This document shows positions 46,561-57,304 of a DNA stretch of 64,000 nt, in pieces; positions within the stretch are counted from its first letter, which is position 1; every line of letters starts with the position of its first letter. Source of the DNA: Saururus chinensis (taxonomy: Eukaryota; Streptophyta; Magnoliopsida; Piperales; Saururaceae); contig CP141144.1 of the NCBI GenBank assembly GCA_035235625.1, forward strand, positions 46,188,014-46,252,013, in the 5' to 3' direction. A program made the position numbers and the translations under genes. The notes below the pieces were generated by a model. That model was not told the origin of the DNA. It worked only from the letters and a program-made list of their open reading frames with translations, and did not search any database.

Positions 46561-46865
46561 AATGTCGGTTATGTAAAACCGATGAAATGGATTTCATATA
46601 TATAGTTAAATCTTTTTAATTTTTACATCTATATCCCCAATGCGCATTAACTCACTGGTTATGCGCTATAGCTCCAAACTTTGCGTTGTAAGCACACAGC
46701 GAGGCCCGCGGCCTGCGATTAAGCCCCACACCCAACTCTATGGTATAAATACGGGGTATGAATACATAAATACGAATATGCCGTAGCGTCACATTTTCCT
46801 GCCAAAATGACCAGAAAAATAGCAGAAAAAACCCAAAAAATCGTAGAAAAATCAGGGACCTTACA

Positions 46866-47516
46866 CTATCCAAGACACATACAGGTACTTCCACAAAAGA
46901 AAGGTCATCCTACAACTCCAAAGGCTCAAAATCCAAATTGTGAGATGGATTGGGCTTATACTTCCAAAGAAGCGACATGTGGAACACATTATGGATGTTC
47001 TCGAGTCGAGGAGGTAGAGCCACCCAATAAGCCATGACACCAATGCGCTCTAAGATCTTGAATGGGCCAATGAATCTAGGTGACAGTTTACCATTTTGGG
47101 CAAATTGTACCATACCATGGGACAAAGATATTTTTAGAAATACATGATCACCCACATCAAACTATAAGTCTTATCATCGTTTGTCAGCATAGCTCTTCTA
47201 CCGACTCTGTGCCATTTGCAACCTCTCTAGAATGAGTTGAATCTTCTCAATTGATTTTTGCATAAGATGAGGATAGATAAGAAGATGTACCTCGACCTCT
47301 AAACAAATGAGATATCAACACAAACGCCCATAGAGTGCCTCAAAAGGTGTCATCTTAATGCTCACATAATAACTGTTATTATAAGCAAACTCTACCAAAG
47401 GTAGGTGCTGCTCCCAACTACCTTTCCACTTAAGGATACAGGCCTAAAGATGTTCTCAAGTATCTAGATGGTCCTCTTAGATTGCCCATTGATCTGAGGA
47501 TGATAGGTTAAGCTAA
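46866..47516 (-). pseudogene. Integrase of gypsy G1
   Basis: Minus-strand matches to gypsy integrase: LTYHPQINGQS at about 47505-47475, YNN..MRA region, IEKIQLILERLQMAQSR near 47230, then DHVFLKISLSHGMVQF, LSPRFIGPFKILERIG and HNVFHMSLL (47155-46960). It binds and integrates element DNA in living relatives. It is broken and lacks its N-terminal part. Confidence 0.85.
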
Positions 47517-47579
47517 GAAAATAAAATAAAGAAAGAAGGTAAAATAGAGATTAAGAGACAATCAACGAGACAGTGCTAA

Positions 47580-50061
47580 AGCTATGTTTGAATTGGAAGA
47601 AAGCTGAAGAAAAAAAAGGATTCTATTTAAAATCCCCCAATTTTCTTTGTTTGGTAATATATGAAAAGGGAAAATGGGGTAGAAAGCGGGAGAAAGGGTG
47701 TGGAAACGGGCCCCGAAATTTTCCGCCTCTCGACCCGTGGATTTTGGGAAAAAATATGTGGGCTGAGCCTTTGTGCCTATCTCCACGCGGAGAACGTATA
47801 TCTCGTCTCGACTTCTCTTCCCCACACATCAGCTTCTCTATTGGAAAGTCGACTAGCCCCCGCCCGCCTTGACAGAGAAGCTGCCTGCTGCTGCTTCTTG
47901 ATAGTGATTGATCGTCTCCCATCGCCTGATCTCAAGGTAGACCTCTCCTTTTCAATTTCTCTCTTTTTCACCTCTCCTTTTCACCTTCTTCGTCTCTCCT
48001 TTTATTGTCCTTGTAAATATCCTTCTTCGGGCCCTTTTCATCCTTTTTAGTTCTACCTTTCTTAACACACCTGTCTCAGATTATAGGTCCGAGGGAATGA
48101 TGGCATAAGGTCTCTAAAGAGAAAGATATTGTAAAAGAGTTGGAAAGTTACAATCTGAAAGTCTGGATTTTTCTTTTGCTATCGTGAAAGAGTTGGTAAG
48201 CTGCAATTGGGTATATATTGAAATTTTCACTTTGGCTAACAAAGATGAAGCTTTGGAACCTTTCTGTCGACTCAGGGGCAGTTTTCTGTTTGTTGGTCAT
48301 TTTTTTGGGTTGATCATCAATTTATGGACGTTGATGCTACTTTGAGTGGTTTTTGAGTTAGGTATTGGTAGTTAAGTCTCATTATATGATCTCCTGGTTT
48401 TGTTTGTACCTTGCAAAAGTTCTAGTATTAATTATATTGGGTATGTTCATGCGTTGTTTGGTTGCGACATTTGGGCAAGTGGGTTGTGGGTGGTCTGTTC
48501 TTCGATTGATTTCTGTATTGATGGTTGTATGGTGGGGTGGAGATATTTGTAAGTCTCATGGGTCAGGTCTCCACACCTTGTTTTTTTACTTCTCTAAATA
48601 AATGGCAATAATTTTCATGCTTTCATATAATTCCTCTTAACTTTTGTAGCCGTGGAAAAGGTCTCTATGGATGAAATCCAATTTCTGAAGCATGTGGACA
48701 AAATTGCATCTCTAGATTAAGCTTAAGAAGATCCAATTGGCTTAGGCTTTTCTATTGTTTTAGCATGTGGACAAAATTGCATCACATCTTTACTAAATAC
48801 ATTTTTTGCTAAATGGGAAGGGTAACAAGGAGCAGAGACATCATACTGATCAGTTTTTTCATACTTAGCCTGAATATCACTCATGTGTTTCTTGATGTGC
48901 ATGTTTTGTTTTATAACCTACTGTGGCACACACCAAGTTGTCAGCTAGGACGTGTTTATGTATTTTTCTTAGAAAATGCTTACTAAGACCCTATTTTCAA
49001 CAAACTCTATGCTTCTCTACATGTTTTCATGGAACTATTTTATTATACTATACCTAATATAGCTTCATTTGTTGATAAATTTAAGTTAGTCTTCAATGAT
49101 CCTTCTCCTGAGTCTGTTTGAGAACTTGATGTGACTAATTTGTGCCCTGTGCGCCATCTTGTGATGCAAATCTACCAGTGTAAAGCGAAGAGAACTTCAG
49201 CCCCTGCTCCATATCTAAATGATGCATTAATACCTATTCCCTTTCTCAGTCGTAGCTAGCATTTGGCTGGGCTCCCTCCTGCTACGCTTACTCCTACTTT
49301 TACTTGTTTCCTTGTCCTGCCCATCCTACTGGAGGTTGCTTCGATCAGTATGATGTCTCTGCTTTGTGACAAATTAATTGAAGTTTGTTCATTAGAACTT
49401 TTGGTTCTCCGAAATATTAATTTCAGGAATTTTTTGGACAGATCATGGCTTCTTATCTTCACCCTTGTATCAACGGATATGATGATGAGTTATTGAACAA
49501 TGTACCAGAAGATGTGATTCCTATTGTATCAACAGATGAAGCTTATCGGCATGCAAAAAATTTACGCAAAGAAATTTCAGGTGCAATGTGGAATGATTAC
49601 ACTTTCAATTGTATTTACTTATAATATGATTGATATGGACGATGAATTTTCACTAAATGTGTATGTTGGATATGATGAGTTCATGAACGTAGGAACACTT
49701 CATTTTTGAGTTAATTATGATTTTAGTTGCTAATATTTGGACATGTAATATAGGATGCTTTTGAAGTAGGTTTTATTTTGATGACTATATATTCTGAATA
49801 CAATAATTTTATTTGATAGGTTTTGATTATAAATTAATTAAATATTTTGATGAATTTATTATAATTATATATAGTTTTATAATTTCTTCTAATATCCATC
49901 GTATTGAACCAAACAAACAGAGAATTGTACTTTCTCCTTATCTTTCATTGTGCATCCAAACGGTGGAAAGTTTATAAGAATCCCCTCATTTCCCTTTGTC
50001 CTGGATTCTCTTTCTCTTTCTCTTTTTCTTTCTCCAACTTTTCCCCAATCCAAATAGAGCC
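47580..50061 (+). mobile_element. PIF/Harbinger DNA transposon, TSD TAA
   Basis: 2482 bp with imperfect terminal inverted repeats: AGCTATGTTTGAATTGG at the left and the complement of GGCTCTATTTGGATTGG at the right. TAA flanks both ends (47577-47579 and 50062-50064). Both the TIR style (nGnnNTGTTTGG) and the TAA target are diagnostic for PIF/Harbinger. The GC-rich stretch at 47700-47900 is followed by AT-rich, intron-like sequence. A piece near 49440-49620 may be the end of the nuclease gene. A 22 bp word is directly repeated at 48689-48710 and 48762-48783. No intact transposase is seen, so it is non-autonomous or decayed. Confidence 0.8.
49440..49625 (+). pseudogene. Possible C-terminal end of a HARBI1-like nuclease
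   Basis: One plus-strand frame reads ...NGYDDELLNNVPEDV..., then EAYRHAKNLRKEISGAMWND. A stretch of the form LR..I..(A/M)MWNDY is usual at the end of plant HARBI1/ALP1-like nucleases. I see no DDE core upstream, so this is at most a last-exon remnant. Its place inside a Harbinger element supports the reading. Confidence 0.35.
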
Positions 50062-50064
50062 TAA

Positions 50065-51264
50065 GGCATTGGAAATTCACTTATAATAAACATCTAATGT
50101 ATATTTGATTCAAATGACAACTCAATTAAGATCAAATAAAAATTTGTCTCAATTGGAAAATTTATCTTTTAAAGAACTTTGAAATAGAATAATAGTAATT
50201 AATTGTTTACTACGTGAAAATATTAAGTATGTAATCACAAGGAATTATAAGCATTCGGCGTGCCTTTCGTTAACGCCGAATGAAATAATTATATAGATTA
50301 TAAACTCTTTAAATATGAAACATCAATTTAAAATGATAAAGAACTTACTTGAATCAACATAGCCATTAAACACTAAGTACAAGCTTCATTTCTAACCTTA
50401 GCTTGGGAGCTCAGAAAGTCATTACAATAAACTGAAAACAAAAATACAAAAGAAAAGAAGAAAAATAGGAGAAGAGAGCTCCAAAGAGAAGGGGATGATT
50501 CCTCTATCACGTCTACGCCTCTATTTATAGTAGTAGAAGGGGTTGCTTCAAAGGGGAAAGCCAAATCATATCTCTAGATTGCATCCTTATTAATTGCCTA
50601 ATTAGTTGCTTCTTTAGCAATAATTAGATTCTAAATCAATCAAATAAATCAATAATTTATTTAGAAAACAATTATCTTTGAATCTTCCTTTAGTTATCCA
50701 ATTAGCCTCATTGTCTTTTCTTATGTATATGAATCACAATCAATGAAAAGATTCTCCATGTACTAGCCTCAGGTTAGTTAACTAGCTGTCCCTTTGCATG
50801 CTGAATTGGACCCATAAATCTTCGAAATTGTGAATTTCTTTCTAAAATTATGATTGCCGCCATGGAAGTTTTCTTTCCAATGCCACCAGAATCGTATTAA
50901 TCTGAATTATACATAGAGAGATAGGGTCGAAATACTATGGCTGTGTCAATTTGTTCGAATCAGCTTCTTTCCTAATTTAGTTCTCTTGATGCAAATCTCA
51001 AATCCAACGGGTCCAAAAAGTTGTGTTTGACCATTCCATGCATGTTTTGATCATTAAGAGCCCATTTTTTACTTTCAAATAACATTGGGTAGATGGGTTT
51101 TACTTCCTCTTCTACTTGGATCCTGTTGAAGCCTGTTTAGACTGGTAAACTCAATTAAGGTCCAACTAACTTATTTAAAACATAAATAACCCAAATAAGT
51201 AATGAATTAACACAAAATAGGATTGTAATTCGAAATATAAGAATATTTAATGAAACATTATTTC
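50065..51264 (-). other. AT-rich sequence, possibly an LTR piece on the minus strand
   Basis: On the minus strand, ctatttatagaggcgtag (50530-50513) followed by a CT-rich leader and a long T/C-rich stretch looks like the TATA/R region of a gypsy LTR. No ends or partner were found, so this is a guess. A short GC-rich hairpin is at 50252-50282. Confidence 0.3.
50252..50282. repeat. GC-rich hairpin in an AT-rich context
   Basis: Perfect 10 bp arms CATTCGGCGT and ACGCCGAATG separated by 11 bp. Stable stem in DNA or RNA. It is not followed by CTRR, so it is not a Helitron end. Confidence 0.75.
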
Positions 51265-51278
51265 AGTGCATCACCACT

Positions 51279-51467
51279 CTACCAACTAGTCCTCTTCACA
51301 TCATGATACATCTTGGTTCCCCCTGGGTGGATAGAGAACCTAGAGAGTTGTACCTCTGACAAGATTCGCTCCTTAAGCTCCAAGGAGTTTGACTCACACA
51401 ACCGGCCTCTATAAGTCAAGCTCCCATTGGGCCTTTGTTCAAAGTCAACCACTGCCTTCTCCCTCAA
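51279..51467 (-). pseudogene. Integrase zinc-binding start of gypsy G2
   Basis: Minus-strand NGSLTYRGRLCESNSLELKE, then a RFSIHPGGTKMYHDVKR stretch and SWW. This is the HHCC-region hallmark (IHPG-TKMYxDxK) of gypsy integrase. Similarity stops close to 51265. Confidence 0.85.
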
Positions 51468-51663
51468 CTTAGCCTTAAAGGATTGAATCTCCTCATCTCT
51501 CTTTTAAGCTTCAACCACATCATCAACCAAGTTAGAGCTTATGAAAAATTTAGTAAATTAACTATATGCATCTTCCATAACCAACTCTGGCTTAAGCTCA
51601 ATGGCTTCCACATACAAGAGTCATTCTTCGACAAGCACAAAAGCTATTGAAGTGACTGATTTT

Positions 51664-51999
51664 CTAGGTATCCGCCACCACATTAGCTTTACTGGGATGA
51701 TAAGAGATGGTGAAGTCGTAGTCCTTAAGGAATTTCAACCATCTCCTTTGCCTCATATTCAAGTCCCTTTGGGTGAATAGATACTTTAAGCTCTTGTGAT
51801 CAGTAAACACCTCAAACTTCTCACCATAGAGATAGTGCCACCAAATTTTCAATACAAGTACCACGGCTACTAACTCTAAGTCATGAGTAGGACAATTTCG
51901 TTTATTCACTTTAAGTTGTAGAAATGCATAAGCTACTGCTCTCCCATGCTGCATGAGTACACATCCCAAACCACAAAGTAAAGCATCACTATATACCAC
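51664..51999 (-). pseudogene. RNase H of gypsy G2
   Basis: Minus-strand [18 protein letters not shown], then YPTHDLEL-like [24 protein letters not shown], and [14 protein letters not shown]. These are the standard gypsy RNase H blocks, ending in [11 protein letters not shown]. Confidence 0.9.
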
Positions 52000-52379
52000 A
52001 TATCTACATCCCGAAAGGCAAAGTAAAGACCAAAGTTGAAGTCAACCTCTTCTTCAACTCTTGGAAGCTCTCATCACATGCTTGACTCCACTCAAACTTC
52101 TTATTTTTTCATGTCACGTTGGTCATGGGATTTGCAATGTTAGAGAAGCCCTCAATGAATAGATGGTAATACCTTGTGAGCCCTAAAAAGCTACAAACCT
52201 TGCATGCGCTCCTTAGTCATTCTCATTTTAACACTGCTTCCACCTTTGAAGGGTCAACTGTCACACCGTTATTTGAGATGACGTGGATAAGGAAATGCAC
52301 CTCCTTCAACTAGAACTCGCACTTGTCAAACTTTGCAAAGAGTTGGTGATCCCGCAAACTCTACAAGACGATCCTTAAA

Positions 52380-52900
52380 TGCTCCTCGTGTTATTCCTTG
52401 CTAGCTGAATAAATCAAGATGTCATATACATAGATAATCACGAATCGATCCAAGTATGACTTGAAGATTATTCATTAGGTCCATGAATAATGTCGGTACA
52501 TTAGTTAGGCTGAAGGCCATAACTGAGAATTCTAGTGTCCATACTGAGTCCATAATGTCGTCTGGACAGATACAAAGCCGATGGTAGCCTGATCTCAAGT
52601 CAATCTTAGAAAACACCTGGGCTTGCTGCATTTAATCAAACAAATCATCAATACGAGGTAAGGAATATTTATTCTTGATGGTTACCTGATTCAACATCCG
52701 GTAATCAATGCATATCTAGAGGGAGCCATCCTTCTTCCTCATGAAGAGAACTGTTGCACCCGAAGGAGATGCACTTGGTCGGATATACCCCTTATCTATC
52801 AAATCATGTAGCTGAGACTTGAGCTCGGCTAGAGCCATATGATATGGGGCTTTAGAGATAGAAGATGTGCTTGGAATAAGATCAATGTGCAACTTGATCT
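52380..52900 (-). pseudogene. Reverse transcriptase of gypsy G2
   Basis: Minus-strand blocks in order: MALAELKSQLHDLIDKGYIR, SGATVLFMRKKDGS, FSKIDLRSGYHRL, FSLTNVPTLFMDLMN and a YVxDIL-type active-site region near 52430. The set and spacing are those of gypsy RT. Confidence 0.85.
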
Positions 52901-53498
52901 CCTCCTCCTGTGGCAACCTCAACAAGTCATTAGGAAAAACATCCGCATACTCTGATACAACCCGCACGGACTCAAGTAAAGGCAATGCCGCATTCATCCC
53001 CAAGATGCTTGAAAGGATTGCTTCACACCCTTTGTCAATCCACCTTTTGGCCTTAAAAGAAGACAACAAGAATTTCCCACTAGACCACCTAACACCCTTT
53101 AAGATGAAAGGTTCAACATCTGGCAAGGTAAACACCACCTTCTTTCCTTGACAATCCACATGTACATGATACTTAGACATCATGCCCATACCTAAAATCA
53201 CTTCAAAATCAATAATAGGCAAAATAATTAAATCAACATGCAACTCATGCCCATCAATCCACATAGAAACCCTTTCAAGATATTTCTCCGCTTGAAGGGA
53301 AGACAAAGGAGTAGACACATGCAATGGAATGGATAACAACTTATGATCAACATCAAGCTCACAAGCAAAATGCGGAGAGATGAATAAGTGAGAAGAACTA
53401 GTATCAAATAACACCTTAGCATAGTGAGAGACAATGACGATCATACCTTCCACTACGGTTGAAGAGTTGGACACCTTGTGGGCTGAAATAGCATACAC
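52901..53498 (-). pseudogene. Aspartic protease and linker of gypsy G2
   Basis: A retropepsin-like stretch KVLFDTSSSHLFIS (about 53415-53370), then DFEVILGMGMM (about 53205) and the linker to RT with YADVFPNDL near 52945. Part of a frame open from 53498 down to 52716 that runs into RT. Confidence 0.85.
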
Positions 53499-53639
53499 CT
53501 TCCCCTCATTGACTGGCTTCTTTCCCTTTGCATCTTGCTGCCTAGTTCGTGGTCTACCCTGGGGCCTCCCTTGTGGCCCTCCCTGCTACCTTAGACCAGA
53601 ATTAGTTGGCACCAGTGGACACCTCGGTGCACCACTTTA

Positions 53640-53700
53640 CCTCTAAGGACACTCACTAAGGTAGTGTCCCTTATGTTGACATCCATAGCAAGTAACTCTA
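53640..53700 (-). pseudogene. CCHC zinc knuckle of gypsy G2 gag
   Basis: Minus-strand VTCYGCQHKGHYLSECP, a CX2CX4HX4C knuckle that binds RNA in gag. It precedes protease in element order. Confidence 0.85.
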
Positions 53701-53940
53701 GCATGGTGGTCAAGGTGGTCCTGCTACACATGGTGGGTGTTATGCCTCGCATGGTGACCATCACGATGCTTATGGCTCCGGTAGGCATGGGTATCCTCCT
53801 GTCTTGGCCTTTTAAGCTGCTGCCCCTTCTTCCTCATTAATCATTTGTCCCGTTCCACGACATTGCAGTCTCAAGCACCTCTGCTAAGGTATTATATCAG
53901 AAGGTGTCATGGGCATGAAGTTGTGCCTAACGTTCACACA

Positions 53941-54975
53941 TGTGATGGCCTAGCTACATAACTAGCAGCCTATCTGTCCTCTCTCCCAAGTGTATGCAAA
54001 TCTAAACAAAGCAAAACGCAGGGAAAGATAAGGAAAAATGAGAACCCGCCTCCAAAACCTTTTATTCAGCATGCAGTTTACACTAACAAGGCCCCTAGAG
54101 CTCCCAAACCCAACACCGTCTCAGCTATCTTGCAAACCAGTTTGCCCCTAGCTGAAAACTGCCTCAAGCCTCGCTGAATTGTTGATGATGGTTCACCCCT
54201 TGGTTGAATGCATTCACAACAGCTCTTTTAAGTCGCCAACGAAGTGTTTGCTGCCCAATAATCTTCTAGAACTGTGGCCAAAGCTCCCAATCCAACCCTT
54301 GCAGAATTTTGAGTTTGAATGCTTGAATGACCTTTTTCTTGAACCAGCCATGATGCCCCTGTTATATAGAGGATTGGTCGGAAAGCCTAATGCTACTAGG
54401 ACTTGCCCAACCTTAGTTACAAATTTGAAATCCCAATCCCTGCCTCATTACAAATAAGATATCAGCCCATATAAATGCTCAAAATAGTCCCAAAAGAGCC
54501 CTAACCCAACTAGAAGTATAGCTGAGCACTCATTCAACTGTCTCGCCTCTCCTAGCACTCCTTGGACTCCGACTCTAGCTAGAAGTCCTCTTTTTGCATG
54601 CCATCTTGTCTCACCAAATTTCTGGTTGCATCCTCTTCTTGCATGGAGTCCTTGTCTCGCTAGGATTCTGTCTTCTTTAGCAAGCCGACTTGCGCACAAC
54701 TCCTTGTCTGAGCTAGGAAACATGAGAACGAATCAGCAACAACAACCAATGTCTCTCCTACTTCACGTAGGAGTTTTCCGTGAGAGTCCCAGCCTTCCTA
54801 GGAATCGCCCTAGGTGATGGTGCCCAGCATGCCATCAAATCCTACTCTGAGTAGGACTTGGATACGAGTCCACCAACGCACCAACACCATCGTTTCTCAG
54901 CTTTCCCTTGGCTATCTGCTCGCCAAGCTGAGGTTCCTCCACTACTTAGCCTATTTCGAAGCTAGGGGTCTAACA
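53941..54975 (-). mobile_element. 1.0 kb solo LTR inside the gag of gypsy G2
   Basis: On the minus strand it starts TGTTAGACCCC and ends GGCCATCACA, with a TATA box (ctatataac) near 54365. Gag similarity stops at both borders: an EYERARKFEDGLRP-like stretch lies just beyond 54976 and a LAEVLE-like stretch lies before 53940. I found no exact 5 bp target duplication, so the borders could be off by a few bases. The family is not seen elsewhere in the window. Copia type is likely from size and TATA placement. Confidence 0.65.
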
Positions 54976-55581
54976 TAAGAGAACTACATTGCCTTTGATG
55001 AAGGGCCTCAATCCATCCTCAAACTTTCTTGCACGCTCATACTCATGGCCAAAGAAGTGAGGTGTAAAGCATTCGAGCTCTACAAACTTAGTCTCGTAGG
55101 CCAAAACGGTCATGGATCCCAGCTAAAGGTTTAGGAATTCCTTCTTCTCTTCCCACACGTGGAGTGGGAAATACTTGCCATTAGAGACATACAAAAATTC
55201 CTTCCAGGAAATAATCCACGCACCGCTGGAACCGCTATCTCTCCATGAACAACCACCGCCGCTGATTCTCACCCTCAAAAGTGAAAACTGCAAGGTGAGT
55301 CTTGTCCTCCTCTGCACATTGTTGGGCACTGACAATTTTCTCCATGTGGAGTCTCCAGTTATCTTCCTTAGAAGCATCCAACCTACCATTGAAGCTGTGG
55401 GGGGACAGAGGAGGGGGTTAAGCTTCTTGAATCCCTCAAGTGAAAGAGACTTGGACCCTCTGCCACTAGCATGCTTAGCTTGGACGAGTGTTAACCCCTC
55501 AATGGCAGTTAACACGTCGTCAACTCTGGGGTCTTGGGCGCCGCGATGGTTTTTAGCGCCTGCAAGATTAGAGCCAGCCAT
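54976..55581 (-). pseudogene. Gag of gypsy G2
   Basis: The minus strand opens with MAGSNLAGAKN (55581), then a hydrophilic part and the retrotransposon-gag core region (55.0-55.4 kb), with a FEDGLRPFIKG-like end. The ATG lies about 200 bp after the primer site, as expected. Broken, and interrupted by the solo LTR. Confidence 0.75.
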
Positions 55582-55787
55582 CTATACAACAACTAGACAT
55601 TAATCATACAACCTAATAACACAAACAAAGACATTCATACAAACCACACAATCTAGCAAAAAAATATTCAAGACAAACAACTAATGAAATTCCACATCAC
55701 TAGTTATGTCTAAGTCTTTTATCACTTCACACTCCATTAACCTTTAAGACTCATTACCTAAACTCATTTACTCTAGAAGAAAGAGGA

Positions 55788-55799
55788 GCTTTGATACCA
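55788..55799 (-). other. Primer-binding site of gypsy G2
   Basis: The minus strand reads TGGTATCAAAGC, an initiator tRNA-Met primer site, seven bases inside the LTR end (catgaca). Confidence 0.9.
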
Positions 55800-55806
55800 A
55801 AAATTT

Positions 55807-57130
55807 TGTCATGCCCCGGCACCTTCTCAACCCAAGCCGAACACAGTCAAAGGGAAGGTCGATGAGCATGGGGCAAACAAAGTACTAATTTAAGGAAGAC
55901 TAGATCCCTTAAATAGGCAAAACACGGAGTAGCGCACCACATTTTCTTTGTACAAGAGGAAATAAAGAAACACAAAGGACTACATAATCAGAATAAGTCC
56001 TTAACAAGTAACCACATTTAAAAGTTACTAGGCCTTCACATGCAGCTTAAGACAAAATGTCAAAATGAGTCTAAGGCCAACACATCAAACAAAGTATCTA
56101 ATAGAGTCGTCAAGACATAGAACTCTAAACAGAGCACTGAATAAACTAGTAAAGAACATAGGGCCTCAAGGCACCCTTGCCTACTCCAGACCACCCGCCA
56201 ATCGCTCCTCATAGAGAGGGTACTAGTTGTCTGCATCTCACGCCATGCAGCCTCAAAACAAAAAACACGTGAGAGAGTAGGGTGAGTAAAATACTCAGCA
56301 AAGTTTTATACTTCAAAATGATAAATATGAAAAGATCATAGGTATTCCACACTATCCATCACATGAAACATATCATATTATCATCTCATTTCTGGTCATA
56401 TGCTCATTGCTTAACCATACTCAATCATAAGTAATCATCCTGCATGAGGCTGTCACCGACATATCATCTATAGCATGAATAATCATACTAAATTATAAGC
56501 ATTCATCCTACATGAAAAATGTCTCTAACACACTAGCAATAATCATGCATATCCATAAACATTCATCCTGCATCAGAAGTGTCTCTAACACGCTTAACCA
56601 TAATCATACATATCCATTCTCATTCATAAATATTCACCCTGTATGACAAGTGTCTCAAACACACTATCCATAATCATGCACAATCAACTATATCTACATG
56701 TGTTGCATAATCTTGATTATCCCTACACAACCTATGCAACTGGGTATAATAATATCTCATATACATGCATTATCAACAATGGTGAATGTCAAATTTCTTG
56801 AATGGACATAGTTCAATTTCTTGAATGGAAACCTAAGGCATTGGGGTAGTCAGCCCCTCTACTCACCCTACGCAATCCACAGAGGAAGGTCCGATATCCT
56901 TACAGAAAATTAGAGCAGTCTGCTCACCCTGGATAATTCTGGTCAAGAACGTCCAATCTCCTCATGAAGACCTAGAGCAGTGACCAAGAGCCGAAATATT
57001 ATTGTTGCCATCATTGGAGTAGAGAGCTTAGATCCAGTATCCTCTTTATATGGGTTTCCATATGCCAAAGGATAGCATTACCACTGGCAGGCTTCAAGGG
57101 ATGGAGCAAGGTAGATCATTGGACACTTCT
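55807..57130 (-). repeat. 5' LTR of gypsy G2, outer end unresolved
   Basis: On the minus strand it ends ggtgccggggcatgaca, like the family C LTR end at 21008. A TATA-like catataaag lies at 57042-57053 and a gypsy-style R region (gctgagtattttactcaccc) near 56300. Because the TATA box is close to where I lose the sequence, the LTR probably runs beyond 57130. Confidence 0.7.
56440..56690. repeat. Tandem repeat of about 65-70 bp in the G2 LTR
   Basis: Three to four imperfect units with cattca(t/c)cctgcat followed by gtgtctctaacac and ataatcatgcatatcc. It sits in the LTR between TATA and U5. Confidence 0.75.
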
Positions 57131-57304
57131 ATCATGCCGCATTCTTTGACTCCAATTTTTCAAGTTTTGCACATCATGGTTTAGTATGATTTATGGATTA
57201 AACACAAGAAGAGAGTTGAACGGATAGTGGTACAAATTCGATATCTTCTTTCAGAGCTAGACATTGATTTAGATCAGCCATCTATTATCTTTCCACATTT
57301 TACT
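57131..57304. other. Unassigned sequence between two LTRs
   Basis: It reads partly open on the plus strand (about 57190-57300) without a family that I can name. It could be the outer part of the G2 LTR or the flank of the next insertion. Confidence 0.35.

Larger units (their letters stand above)
42690..46865 (-). mobile_element. 4.2 kb solo LTR of family B inside gypsy G1 integrase
   Basis: 4176 bp, starting TGTAATGCCCGAG and ending GGGACCTTACA on the plus strand, with CTAT at both borders (42686-42689 and 46866-46869; a fifth base differs). The gypsy integrase similarity stops at one border and resumes at the other, so the segment is a clean insertion without interior, i.e. a solo LTR. It is in minus orientation, because it is the reverse complement of the plus-oriented copy at 59698-64000. 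It carries a gypsy-style R region (gagtattttcatactcagtagg, 43203), simple repeats and a GC-rich core. Confidence 0.87.
40668..47516 (-). mobile_element. 3' part of a Ty3/gypsy element (G1), split by a 4.2 kb LTR
   Basis: Read on the minus strand: integrase from about 47516 to 46866, the end of pol at 42689-42510, a polypurine-rich stretch and the 3' LTR (40668-42508). The 4176 bp between the two pol pieces is a later LTR of another family. Earlier gag/RT parts and the 5' LTR are absent. The integrase style (AYHPQ-type motif, LSPRFIGPFKILERIG, EEATWE) is of the Tekay/Del-like gypsy group. It is a fossil. Confidence 0.85.
51265..57130 (-). mobile_element. Second Ty3/gypsy element (G2), truncated
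   Basis: Minus strand: 5' LTR from 55807 rightwards (outer end unresolved near 57.1-57.3 kb), primer site at 55788-55799, gag, CCHC zinc knuckle, aspartic protease, RT, RNase H and the zinc-binding start of integrase, ending near 51265. The rest of integrase and the 3' LTR are missing. Domain order (protease-RT-RNase H-integrase) is that of gypsy. A 1035 bp LTR of another element lies in gag. It is a fossil with many breaks. Confidence 0.85.

Noticed and set aside
50252-50282. Helitron 3' hairpin
   Set aside because: No CTRR end follows and no 5' TC end or A-T target was seen.
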